DNA from: an uncultured Lachnospiraceae bacterium
GTDB taxonomy: Bacteria > Bacillota_A > Clostridia > Lachnospirales > Lachnospiraceae
Direction: 5' to 3'
Assembly (NCBI GenBank): GCA_910585655.1
Contig: CAJUFW010000093.1
Location: 3,694-12,818 of the forward strand
DNA: 9,125 nt
Position 1 is the first letter of the stretch, and each line of letters starts with the position of its first letter. Shown piece by piece: positions 1 to 6,181 of the stretch. Below the pieces are notes generated by a model. That model saw nothing but the letters and a program-made list of their open reading frames with translations. It had not been told where the DNA came from and did no database searches. The position numbers were made by a program, and so were the translations under genes.

Positions 1-13
1 GCTCTTCCGATCT
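1..13 (+). other. Illumina adapter remnant at contig end
   Basis: The first 13 bases read GCTCTTCCGATCT, and their reverse complement AGATCGGAAGAGC is the standard Illumina TruSeq adapter 13-mer. The match is exact and lies flush with the first base, so it is almost certainly untrimmed library adapter and not genomic DNA. It implies that the true contig starts at about position 14 and that low coverage or read-end errors are likely in the adjoining bases. Confidence 0.95.
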
Positions 14-131
14 TGCATTGGTTCACCCGCTTTCCCTCTCCTGCCTTTTCTCTCCTGTTTTTTCAGCTCATTTTTTCATGATTACAGCCTTCTGGCTCTT
101 ACTACCAGCCCGAATTTTTGTATGGCGTCTT
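14..131. other. Contig-end stretch with no recognisable gene
   Basis: No supported gene lies here. On the minus strand a start-less open frame runs from 243 to a TAA at 84-82 (54 codons). Its last part reads like protein (residues such as SLEEDYSRDRILLKDAIQKF), and it lies in a different frame from the PIN-domain gene just upstream. It could be the continuation of that gene after a frameshift, a piece of another gene, or chance. The purine-rich minus-strand run at about 20-65 contains CAGGAGAG twice but I assign it no function. Confidence 0.3.
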
Positions 132-392
132 TTAAAAGTATTCGATCCCTACTATAATCCTCCTCCAGTGAAAAGGATGTCTGATCCCGAAAATAATATG
201 TATAGCTGTCCCATCTGCTATATGAGCAATATGATTCCCGGTCTCAATAATTGTGGCAATCGGCATAATTAAAGTTTCCTTTTTTTCCAAAATAAACCTC
301 CATTCCTCTTTCACACGCTCTTTTTCTGCACAGCGCCCTGGAACCTCCAAAAAATTCAGCATAATGGAAGTATCTATAAATCTAACATTCAT
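132..392 (-). pseudogene. PIN-domain nuclease, N-terminal half only (truncated or frameshifted)
   Basis: PIN-domain proteins are metal-dependent ribonucleases, common as toxins and as effectors of defence modules. The 86-residue reading from the ATG at 392 has the typical first PIN strand and acidic residue (FIDTS, Asp7), then a helix, and a second conserved acidic residue in IIETGN (Glu50) followed by HIAHIADG. After residue 61 the sequence stops resembling the family and ends at a TAA at 134-132. The second half of the fold, with the remaining metal-binding acidic residues and a usual length of 130-200 residues, is missing. I chose the ATG at 392 rather than the one at 410 because it has an AGGGG ribosome site 7 bases upstream and begins 2 bases after the stop of the ATPase gene, implying translational coupling. 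The break lies within 150 bases of the adapter-tagged contig end, so an assembly error is as likely as a real mutation. Confidence 0.6.
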
Positions 393-394
393 CT

Positions 395-1639
395 TTATAC
401 CCCTAGCCATGTATAGTCTTTTTCCTTTTTTTCTTTGATGGTAGAAAGCAACCGATTATCTGTCATCGCATTCCCCAATCCCCCTGTTGCTAGCAGCGCT
501 GGAAAGGTATCTATATCTACAAACGAAACAATTTTACTTGTCCCTTTCTCGTTTTCACGATAAACGATGGACACCCCTACCAACTGTTCTTTTTTGTACT
601 GGTTCATCAGCATAGCATTATGAGTTGTGACAATAATATCAATCCCTCGTTTTTTCCCGATTTTCAGCAAACTATCCATCAATTTTTCTACTCTTGTCGG
701 ATGTATCCCATTATCTACCTCTTCCATAATTAGCATACTGCCTGGCACGCTTACCAACGCAGCCACAATAACTGCCATACACCGAAGAGTTCCGTCCGAA
801 AGCTTTCTTGCATCTACCACTTCCGTCGAATTGATATATTTCTCCTTTAAAGCAAATATAACATCATCTACCTGAGTTTCAATAAATTCAATATCCAAAA
901 CTTCATTTTCCGGTAATTCTCCGATAATATCCAATAATTCCTGTTTTTTATCTCTTTCCCGACACATCTCCCTCATAACAGAAGAAATATTTTCACAATC
1001 TACCCGCAGCTCACAATCCGATATCCTAGCATATCCTCTCATATTCTGCGGAATCGAATTTAATACCAAAATATTTTTCAGTGAATCCCTTACTGTTTGA
1101 ATACAAAAAAGTGTTTGTCTCTCTTCCTCTGTATCATGCGGCATCCTCGTTAATATCTGCGGCAAAATAGCGGCTGTCCGAATACATAAAACATCTGGAT
1201 TTGTCCCTCGTTTTCCATTTTTGTATTCTACTTTAATATCCGCTCCTTCTGTTTTAGAAGGCTTTGTCTTAAAAATTTTATCAGAGCGCGGTGAAAGCTT
1301 GTCCACGGGTACTTTATACAAAGCTTCCTCTTCTATATAAATACGATTTCCCACATTGATTTTTATTTCATACAGCAAATCCTGTTCCTGGCTATATGCC
1401 ACCAGACAACCCAGTTTAAAGGTATTTGTTTTAAACCTTGGACAGCCCTTACTGCCACCCCGGACAGCTCCATTCATGCTTTTTGTCCCATCTAAAACAG
1501 TAACAAGCTCAAACCCTGCTACAAGCTCCGAAAGAATCCGGATCCCCTTTATGGCATTGCTTTTCCCAGAAGCATTCGTTCCAATTAACGTTGTTAATGC
1601 TTCTATATTCCATTCCGCTTTTTCAAAACTTTTAAAATT
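395..1639 (-). pseudogene. AAA/ABC-type ATPase (AAA_21-like), 5' end disrupted
   Basis: This is a P-loop ATPase of the SMC/ABC-like AAA_15/AAA_21 group, soluble by sequence. Reading from codon 1639 gives 414 residues. NFKSF is at the very start, Walker A GTNASGKS at 1582-1559, the ABC signature LSDGTLR at 802-782, Walker B and catalytic glutamate in LIMEEVDNGIHP at about 733-698, and the H-loop TTHN at about 628-617. All catalytic motifs are present, so the body is intact. The problem is the start. No ATG, GTG or TTG lies between the in-frame TAA at 1642-1640 and Walker A; the first in-frame ATG (1477) would remove Walker A. Upstream, an ATG at 1662 (MIKCF, with a GAGGA site 7 bases before it) is in another frame, and an ATG at 1654 reads MFLK then stop. 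Such proteins normally begin M-x(5-10)-NFKSF, so small indels in the T5/A4 runs probably broke the gene or the sequence. A PIN nuclease gene follows after 2 bases. Confidence 0.75.
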
Positions 1640-1659
1640 TTATTTCAAAAACATTTTAT

Positions 1660-1674
1660 CATTCTTATTTCCTC
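1660..1674 (-). promoter_or_regulatory. Ribosome binding site and probable original start of the ATPase gene
   Basis: On the minus strand GAGGA (1674-1670) is followed after 7 bases by ATG (1662-1660), reading MIKCF and then a TGA. MIKxF followed by xNFKSF is a typical beginning for this ATPase family, so this is probably the intended start. It is out of frame with the Walker A frame. Confidence 0.5.
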
Positions 1675-1718
1675 GGTTCTTAAAATGTCAAAGCCTCTTG
1701 ACTATCCTTATTTTCCCT

Positions 1719-1747
1719 ATTATACCCGATTCCGCCTACAACGACAA
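1719..1747 (-). promoter_or_regulatory. Sigma-A-like promoter for the ATPase-PIN block
   Basis: On the minus strand TTGTCG (1747-1742, 4 of 6 to the -35 consensus) is separated by exactly 17 bases from a perfect TATAAT (1724-1719). Transcription would start near 1712, about 50 bases before the presumed ATG at 1662. The promoter begins only 13 bases after the spmB stop codon, so the accessory block is transcribed in its own right as well as possibly by read-through from spmAB. I see no terminator between spmB and this promoter. Confidence 0.65.
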
Positions 1748-1759
1748 GACCTTTCTCCC

Positions 1760-2281
1760 TCACCTGCCGGCTAACACCACGCTTGCCACAATCCCCGCCA
1801 GGGTTGCTACCAAAGCGCCTGCCAGAGTATAGCGGGTTTTTTGTACTTTCGCTGCTGTAAAATAAACCGACATCGTATAAAAAATGGTCTCTGTACTGCT
1901 CATCATAATCGACGCAACCCGTCCAATATAAGAATCCGTACCAAATTCTTTAAAAATATCCAATAAGAGCCCGGTTGCGGCAGAGGAGGACACCATTTTC
2001 ATCAAAGTCAGTGGTACAAGCTGGCTTGGAAAGTGAAGCCAGGAGGTCAGAGGAGAAAGAAACGCCGCCAGATAATCTAACCCCCCGGAAGCCCTTAACA
2101 TACCTACGCTTACCATCAGAGCAATCAAGGTCGGCGCAATATCAAACACTACCTGAAAACCATCCTTTACTCCCTTTAAAAACGAAGCAAAGACATTTGT
2201 TTTCATCAGCAGACCAAACCCTATAATATAAAAAATCACAATCGGAATCATATAATCAGAAAGATATAAAAGAAAATTCAT
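1760..2281 (-). CDS. spmB: Spore maturation protein B (SpmB)
   Basis: SpmB is a small integral membrane protein with a nucleoside-recognition (Gate) type domain. In Bacillus subtilis it acts with SpmA and DacB in spore cortex maturation and core dehydration, which determine heat resistance. The 173 residues match the usual length of about 175-178. Hydrophobic segments are visible near residues 8-28, 45-65 and 145-171. The family hallmark SSSAATGLLLDIFKEFGTDS followed by IGRVASIMMSSTETIFYTMSVYF lies at about 98-142. The ATG at 2281 overlaps the spmA stop as ATGA, so the pair is translationally coupled. The transported molecule, if any, is unknown for the family. No dacB-like gene is next to it here, unlike Bacillus. 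Confidence 0.93.
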   Translation of the reverse strand: MNFLLYLSDYMIPIVIFYIIGFGLLMKTNVFASFLKGVKDGFQVVFDIAPTLIALMVSVGMLRASGGLDYLAAFLSPLTSWLHFPSQLVPLTLMKMVSSSAATGLLLDIFKEFGTDSYIGRVASIMMSSTETIFYTMSVYFTAAKVQKTRYTLAGALVATLAGIVASVVLAGR

Positions 2282-2919
2282 CGTCCGTCCACTCTCTTTC
2301 TGGCTGCTATCTTTCTAGCCACGATTGAAAACAACACCCCGGCTAATGTGGAACAAAAGGTAGCCAGCATTGCCGCCCCTACGATATCCGTCGGACGGAC
2401 AGCCCCATATTGCGTACGGTAGGCAATGATGTTGACCGGAATCAACTGCAAAGAAGAAATATTGATAATCAAAAACGTACACATATCAATGCTTGCTCGT
2501 CCGCTTGTTTTCATCCTATTTTGACCTCTGACGCTGTTTCCGGCTTTCTCTTCCTCCCATTTTGCCAGCTCACGCATAGCAGACAAGCCTAACGGAGTCG
2601 CTGCCCAGCCAAGTCCCAAAATGTTGGCGATCATATTGGAAATAATGTATTCGGTCGCCGGATGTTCCCTCGGCAAATCCGGAAACAGCACCTTCATCAC
2701 CGGACGCATTCCCTTGCTCATTCCGGCTATCAGACCGGAATCCCTGGCGATCTGCATAATGCCGGTCCAAAGCGCCATCACACCCAGCATTGTAATACAG
2801 AGTGTGACTGCCTCTCTCGAAGAGCTGATCGCCGCCTCGCCTACTGCCGCACCCTGTCCGCTGCAGATCCCTATGATCACTCCCAAAAGAATCATACCAG
2901 CCCACAAAATATGAATCAT
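2278..2919 (-). CDS. spmA: Spore maturation protein A (SpmA)
   Basis: SpmA is the partner of SpmB, a polytopic membrane protein needed for spore core dehydration. The 213-residue product is slightly longer than the roughly 196 residues of the Bacillus protein; the extra length seems to lie in the hydrophilic loop after ELAKWEEEKAGNSVRGQNR (about residues 117-135). A Gate-type domain is supported by the segment NMIANILGLGWAATPLGLSAM at about 94-114 and by hydrophobic segments near 3-25, 38-60, 148-165 and 180-203. Start: ATG at 2919, preceded by an AAGGGGAG/AGAAGG purine run. The gene is divergent from the abrB-type regulator, with about 250 bases between them that hold promoters for both. Confidence 0.93.
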   Translation of the reverse strand: MIHILWAGMILLGVIIGICSGQGAAVGEAAISSSREAVTLCITMLGVMALWTGIMQIARDSGLIAGMSKGMRPVMKVLFPDLPREHPATEYIISNMIANILGLGWAATPLGLSAMRELAKWEEEKAGNSVRGQNRMKTSGRASIDMCTFLIINISSLQLIPVNIIAYRTQYGAVRPTDIVGAAMLATFCSTLAGVLFSIVARKIAARKRVDGR

Positions 2920-2980
2920 CCGACCTTCTCCCCTTCCTCTGCCGCCCTTTTTCTGTTCTCAGACATCTGGTCTTTGATTC

Positions 2981-3010
2981 ACTATATGCGTTCCAGAAAA
3001 GATTATACCA
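2981..3010 (-). promoter_or_regulatory. Candidate spmAB promoter, extended -10 or sigma-E-like
   Basis: On the minus strand TGGTATAAT (3010-3002) is an extended -10 element, but no good -35 box is found 16-18 bases upstream (AAAACA at 3030-3025). The same segment can be read differently: GTATAAT (3008-3002), a 13-base spacer, then CATATAGT (2988-2981), which agrees at 6 of 8 positions with the sigma-E -10 consensus CATACAAT. Sigma-E control would suit spmAB, which is mother-cell expressed in Bacillus. The sequence alone does not decide between the two. Confidence 0.4.
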
Positions 3011-3027
3011 GTCCATCCTAGATCTGT

Positions 3028-3049
3028 TTTCGGCTACAGAATACCGAAA
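3028..3049. repeat. Inverted repeat TTTCGG-N10-CCGAAA
   Basis: A 6-base perfect inverted repeat with a 10-base centre lies just upstream of the spmAB -10 box, covering where its -35 element would sit. The arms are about one helical turn and a half apart, which would suit a dimeric regulator, but six-base arms can also arise by chance. Confidence 0.3.
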
Positions 3050-3076
3050 GCCTTGAATTCCCTTATAAAATGGCAA

Positions 3077-3089
3077 TATTCGTCGAATA
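3077..3089. repeat. Palindrome TATTCG-T-CGAATA, candidate operator
   Basis: A perfect 13-base palindrome lies 27 bases upstream of the -35 box of the abrB-type gene, between the two divergent promoters. It does not fit the LexA box of Firmicutes (GAAC-N4-GTTC). It could bind a regulator of either gene; no protein can be assigned from sequence. Confidence 0.35.
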
Positions 3090-3116
3090 AAATACAAATT
3101 TTCCTAAAATTCTATC

Positions 3117-3145
3117 TTTACATTACATTTTCGACATGTTACAAT
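3117..3145 (+). promoter_or_regulatory. Sigma-A-like promoter of the abrB-type gene
   Basis: TTTACA (3117-3122, 5 of 6) and TACAAT (3140-3145, 5 of 6) are spaced by exactly 17 bases, a near-consensus sigma-A promoter. Transcription would begin near 3152, giving a leader of about 30 bases. The surrounding DNA is AT-rich, as expected for a site that AbrB-type proteins could themselves bind. Confidence 0.7.
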
Positions 3146-3182
3146 AGATAAAGTAAAATTATAGAAAGGATGGATGGCTACT

Positions 3183-3440
3183 ATGAAAAGCACTGGTATT
3201 GTCAGGAGATTAGATGAGCTTGGGCGTATCACACTTCCGATTGAGCTTAGAAGGACAATGGATGCAACCGAACGGGACCCATTGGAAATCTATGTAGAAG
3301 AGAACAGAATCATCTTGCAGAAATATGAGCCAAGTGATATTTTCACCGGCGAAAAAGAAGATCTGTATGACTACTGCGATAAAAAAGTGTCCAAGAAGTC
3401 GATTATCGAACTGGCGAAATTAGCCGGATTGATCGAGTAA
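3183..3440 (+). CDS. AbrB-family transition-state regulator
   Basis: AbrB-type proteins are small dimeric or tetrameric DNA-binding regulators that repress post-exponential and sporulation genes. The N-terminal 50 residues are a clear swapped-hairpin AbrB domain: MKSTGIVRRLDELGRITLP, then IELRRTMDATERDPLEIYVEENRIILQKYEP, with the arginines that contact DNA in AbrB conserved. The C-terminal part (FTGEKEDLYDYCDKKVSKKSIIEL) follows the layout of clostridial paralogues that carry a CxxC...CxxC zinc element, but here those cysteines are mostly replaced. Two starts are possible: ATG at 3174 (MAT, 88 residues), only 3 bases from AAGGA, and ATG at 3183 (85 residues), which has AAGGATGG about 9 bases upstream and matches the usual MKSTGIVR start. 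I prefer 3183. The gene is convergent with rsmI, the same arrangement as abrB-yabC in Bacillus subtilis. Confidence 0.88.
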   Translation: MKSTGIVRRLDELGRITLPIELRRTMDATERDPLEIYVEENRIILQKYEPSDIFTGEKEDLYDYCDKKVSKKSIIELAKLAGLIE

Positions 3441-3454
3441 CCTGGTGGGGGACC

Positions 3455-3483
3455 GGGGCTGCTGCTTCTGCAGCCCCCTTCTA
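3455..3483 (+). terminator. Rho-independent terminator of the abrB-type gene
   Basis: GGGGCTGC (3455-3462), a 7-base loop and GCAGCCCC (3470-3477) form a perfect 8-bp GC-rich stem starting 14 bases after the stop codon. It is followed by a modest T-rich tail (CTTCTATT). On the minus strand the hairpin has no T tract, so it works better for the plus-strand gene than for rsmI, though it may stop convergent read-through. Confidence 0.7.
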
Positions 3484-3540
3484 TTCCGATATCAGCCATT
3501 TCTGACAGCTAGTTATCTATTTTCTTTATCCGGGAATCTC

Positions 3541-4410
3541 CTACTGTTTTCCCAGATCCTCTTGACTTTCCAGTTCAAGCAGCATCTGATATACGTCACG
3601 GCGGGAGATACCCCGTTCTGCTGCCACTGCTTTCATCGCCTCTTTTTTACTAAATCCCTGTGCTAAATACTGTTCCATCTGTTCTGTCAAAGGAAGCTTT
3701 CGCTTTTCCGCCTGACACTCCTCCCGCTGTTCCTCCAGGCTTTTTCCTTCTATCACCAAGACATACTCACCTTTCGGCTCCTGCTCCTGGTAATAAGCTG
3801 CCGCCTCCTCCAAATGAAAACGGCGAACCGTCTCATGCCGCTTGGTCAGCTCCTTGCAGACCGATACTGCCCGGTTTCCCAACACATCTGCCAGTTCTTC
3901 CAGCGTCCGTACCAGGCGATGCGGCGCTTCATAAAGAACAATCGTGCGTGACTCCCGTTTCAGCGACTCTAAAATCGCTGCCCGCTCCTTTTTCTCTGTT
4001 GGCAGGAACGCTTCAAAAGCAAACCGGCGAGTCGATAGCCCGGAAAGCGTCAGCGCTGTAACGCACGCCGCCGCTCCCGGCAGAGAAGTCACAGAAAGCC
4101 CGGCATCATAAGCTTGTCGTACCAACTCCTCCCCCGGATCGGAAATTCCCGGCGTCCCGGCGTCCGTAATTAGAGCGACATCCATTCCCGTCAGCATTTT
4201 TTCCACCAAAACCTTTGCCTTGTCATATTTATTAAATTCATGGTAGCTTGTCATCGGCGTATGGATTTCAAAATGATTGAGTAGCTTTATACTGTTGCGG
4301 GTATCCTCTGCAGCAATCAAATCGACTTCCTTTAGCACCCGCAGCACCCGAACGGTAATGTCCTCCAGATTCCCGATTGGCGTTGCACATAGATATAACA
4401 TTCCTGCCAT
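3541..4410 (-). CDS. rsmI: 16S rRNA (cytidine-1402-2'-O)-methyltransferase RsmI
   Basis: RsmI transfers a methyl group from S-adenosylmethionine to the ribose of C1402 in the decoding centre of 16S rRNA. The 289 residues are the usual length (about 280-292). Family motifs in order: ATPIGNLED (9-17), AEDTR (34-38), the SAM-binding DAGTPGISDPG (83-93), PGAAA (111-115), YEAPHR (160-165) and ELTK (187-190), all typical of the tetrapyrrole-methylase fold. The C-terminal helical extension (about 232-285, with FSKKEAMKAVAAERGISRRDVY) is also usual. Start: the ATG at 4410 has GGAAG 8 bases upstream; the second ATG three codons later is too close to its purines. It is the last gene of the operon, 38 bases after the methyltransferase gene, in the position of Bacillus yabC. 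Confidence 0.96.
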   Translation of the reverse strand: MAGMLYLCATPIGNLEDITVRVLRVLKEVDLIAAEDTRNSIKLLNHFEIHTPMTSYHEFNKYDKAKVLVEKMLTGMDVALITDAGTPGISDPGEELVRQAYDAGLSVTSLPGAAACVTALTLSGLSTRRFAFEAFLPTEKKERAAILESLKRESRTIVLYEAPHRLVRTLEELADVLGNRAVSVCKELTKRHETVRRFHLEEAAAYYQEQEPKGEYVLVIEGKSLEEQREECQAEKRKLPLTEQMEQYLAQGFSKKEAMKAVAAERGISRRDVYQMLLELESQEDLGKQ

Positions 4411-4448
4411 ATGTCTCTTCCTTTCCAGCTTCTCTAGCCCTACCTATC

Positions 4449-5207
4449 TCAATACCCATACGTCTTATAAATCTCCGCCGTATACACCCCCGGCGCCTGG
4501 TAGACAATCAACGGACGTTCTACGGTCATCCGCGGCTTTCCGCCCTTCACTGCCTCTAGCAGCACCATGTTCGGCTCCTTGTCCACATAAGGATAGACAA
4601 GCCTCATCCGTTTGGGCTCCAGCCCCTGCGCCGACAGTTCCCGGATAATCTCTGCCAGACGGAACGGACGATGTACCAGATAAAATTTCCCGCCAGGCTT
4701 TAGTACCCGCGCCGTTTCCCGCGCCAAATCTGCCAGGCTGCACAAAAGCTCATGTCTGGCAATCGTCCTTGCCATATCTTCGTTTTTCAAACCATGCCCA
4801 CTGGTCATATAGGGCGGATTACTGGTAACAACGTCAAAGGAAGCCATGCCGAATATCTGCGAGGCTTCCTTGATATCTCCTGTTTCTATCCGTACTCTGC
4901 CGCCTAGGTCATTGCCCTCTACGCTGCGGCGAGCCATATCCGCGCTTTCCTCCTGGATTTCCAGACCGACAAATTCCGCTCCCTCTGTCTTAGCCGAAAG
5001 TAAAATAGGGATAATTCCGTTTCCGCATCCCAAATCCAGGCAGCGCCCTCCCTTTTTTACACTGGCATAGCCGGAGAGCAAAACCGCGTCCATCCCAAAG
5101 CAAAATTTTTCGGGATTCTGAATCAGCCTTAGATGGTTCCGCTGCAAATCGTCGAGCCGTTCACCTTCCAGTAAACGGAATTTGGCTGTTTTATCGTTTG
5201 ACTCCAT
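4449..5207 (-). CDS. TrmN6/YabB-like tRNA1(Val) adenine-37-N6-methyltransferase
   Basis: This is a class I SAM-dependent N6-adenine methyltransferase. Relatives methylate A37 of tRNA-Val (E. coli TrmN6), and the Bacillus positional counterpart is YabB. The 252-residue product has an N-terminal LLEGERLDDLQRNHLRLIQ region, the phrase FCFGMDAVLLSGYA (35-48) typical of the group, SAM motif I LDLGCGNGIIP (57-67), the acidic GLEI motif (81-84) and the N6-adenine motif NPPY (130-133). I chose the ATG at 5207 (MESNDKT) and not 5243: it begins 4 bases after the ricT stop with a GGAG site 9 bases upstream, whereas 5243 would overlap ricT with no clear ribosome site. The exact RNA substrate is inferred from family and synteny, not visible in the sequence. 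Confidence 0.87.
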   Translation of the reverse strand: MESNDKTAKFRLLEGERLDDLQRNHLRLIQNPEKFCFGMDAVLLSGYASVKKGGRCLDLGCGNGIIPILLSAKTEGAEFVGLEIQEESADMARRSVEGNDLGGRVRIETGDIKEASQIFGMASFDVVTSNPPYMTSGHGLKNEDMARTIARHELLCSLADLARETARVLKPGGKFYLVHRPFRLAEIIRELSAQGLEPKRMRLVYPYVDKEPNMVLLEAVKGGKPRMTVERPLIVYQAPGVYTAEIYKTYGY

Positions 5208-5211
5208 ATCT

Positions 5212-6123
5212 CTATTCTCCGTCCAGACGGGATTTTCCCTCACGCTTTTCCAGATTTTCCAGCTCTCTTAGCTCGGCGTCGTCCAGATTTACCCGCTCCC
5301 GCCTTTTCTTAGGACGGAATCTCAAATCTTCAACTTTGTATTCCCGCACTTCCTTTTCGTCGTTTTCCAGAACCACGATTACCTTTACTGTCTGCTTTAG
5401 AACGCTGACGCTTTGCACTTCACCGCTTAACCCATCTACCGTCGTTACCCGGTCTCCCAGGCTTGGCAGCTTGGAGTTTAGCTCCTCATAAGCCTCCTCT
5501 TCATTTTTCAGACAGCACATCAGTCTGCCACAGACACCTGATATTTTCGTAGGGTTTAGCGACAGGTTCTGCTCCTTTGCCATTTTAATGGATACCGGAG
5601 CAAATTCCGACAGATAAGAATGGCAGCATAACGGTCTGCCGCAAATACCGATTCCGCCGATGATTTTCGTCTCGTCCCGAACGCCGATCTGCCGCAGTTC
5701 AATCCTTGTCCGAAATACAGACGCCAGATCCTTGACCAGCTCCCGGAAGTCAATACGTCCGTCCGCGGTAAAATAAAACAGAACTTTATTATTGTCAAAC
5801 GTATATTCTGCATCGATCAGTTTCATTTCCAGACCGTGCTTTTGTATTTTTTCCAGGCAAATACCAAAGGCGGTTTTCTCCTTTTCCCGGTTCTTTTCAT
5901 TGATCTCGTAGTCCTCCGGCGTCGCTACCCGAATCACCTGCTTTAAAGGCTGAACCACCTTTTCGTCCTCTACCTCCCGGCATCCTAACACTACCGTGCC
6001 GAACTCGACGCCGCGCGCAGTCTCCACAATTACATGCTCGCCCTTCTTTACTTCAATACCCGCCGGATCAAAGTAGTATACCTTACCGGCACGCCGGAAC
6101 CTTACTCCGATTACTGTTGTCAT
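5212..6123 (-). CDS. ricT: RicT (YaaT), PSP1-domain Ric-complex protein
   Basis: In Bacillus subtilis RicT (YaaT) joins RicA and RicF in a complex that binds iron-sulfur clusters, helps RNase Y process transcripts and stimulates the sporulation phosphorelay. The 303-residue product carries the PSP1 core: GVRFRRAGKVYYFDP at the start, then VIVETARGVEFGTVV, and the central segment GGIGICGRPLCCHSYL. The cysteines expected for cluster binding are at 161, 166 and 167, with a second set at 198, 203 and 204 (GVCGRLMCC). The C-terminal tail (about 259-303) is highly charged. Start: ATG at 6123 with AGGAAGGA 7 bases upstream. It follows holB by 58 bases and precedes the TrmN6-like gene by 4, as in the Bacillus cluster but without yabA between. 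Confidence 0.94.
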   Translation of the reverse strand: MTTVIGVRFRRAGKVYYFDPAGIEVKKGEHVIVETARGVEFGTVVLGCREVEDEKVVQPLKQVIRVATPEDYEINEKNREKEKTAFGICLEKIQKHGLEMKLIDAEYTFDNNKVLFYFTADGRIDFRELVKDLASVFRTRIELRQIGVRDETKIIGGIGICGRPLCCHSYLSEFAPVSIKMAKEQNLSLNPTKISGVCGRLMCCLKNEEEAYEELNSKLPSLGDRVTTVDGLSGEVQSVSVLKQTVKVIVVLENDEKEVREYKVEDLRFRPKKRRERVNLDDAELRELENLEKREGKSRLDGE

Positions 6124-6181
6124 CTATTCTTCCTTCCTGATTTTCTATTTCTTGATTTTTTAGCAAAAAATTTCTATTCTA

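Noticed and set aside
132..410. Longer start for the PIN gene at 410 (MARGIK...)
   Set aside because: It overlaps the end of the ATPase gene and has no ribosome site at a good distance; the ATG at 392 has AGGGG 7 bases upstream and matches the family start MxVxFIDTS.
395..1477. ATPase gene starting at the ATG at 1477
   Set aside because: This start removes the perfect Walker A (1582-1559) and the NFKSF segment that are in the same open frame, so it cannot be the natural protein.
1356..1832. 158-codon plus-strand frame opposite the ATPase start and spmB end
   Set aside because: It is antisense to two recognised genes, crosses the promoter region, and shows no motif.
2570..3097. 175-codon minus-strand reading frame over spmA and its upstream region
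   Set aside because: Most of it lies in the wrong frame across spmA and is rich in Arg, Gly and Ser, typical of a shadow frame; no domain or ribosome site supports it.
4449..5243. Start of the TrmN6-like gene at 5243
   Set aside because: It would add 12 residues that overlap ricT in another frame; the ATG at 5207 has a better ribosome site and follows ricT closely.
6155..6171. Hairpin ATTTTTT-AGC-AAAAAAT between holB and ricT as a terminator or attenuator
   Set aside because: The stem is made only of A-T pairs, has no GC base and no separate T tract, and it sits inside a clear operon; it is more likely a chance feature of AT-rich spacer.
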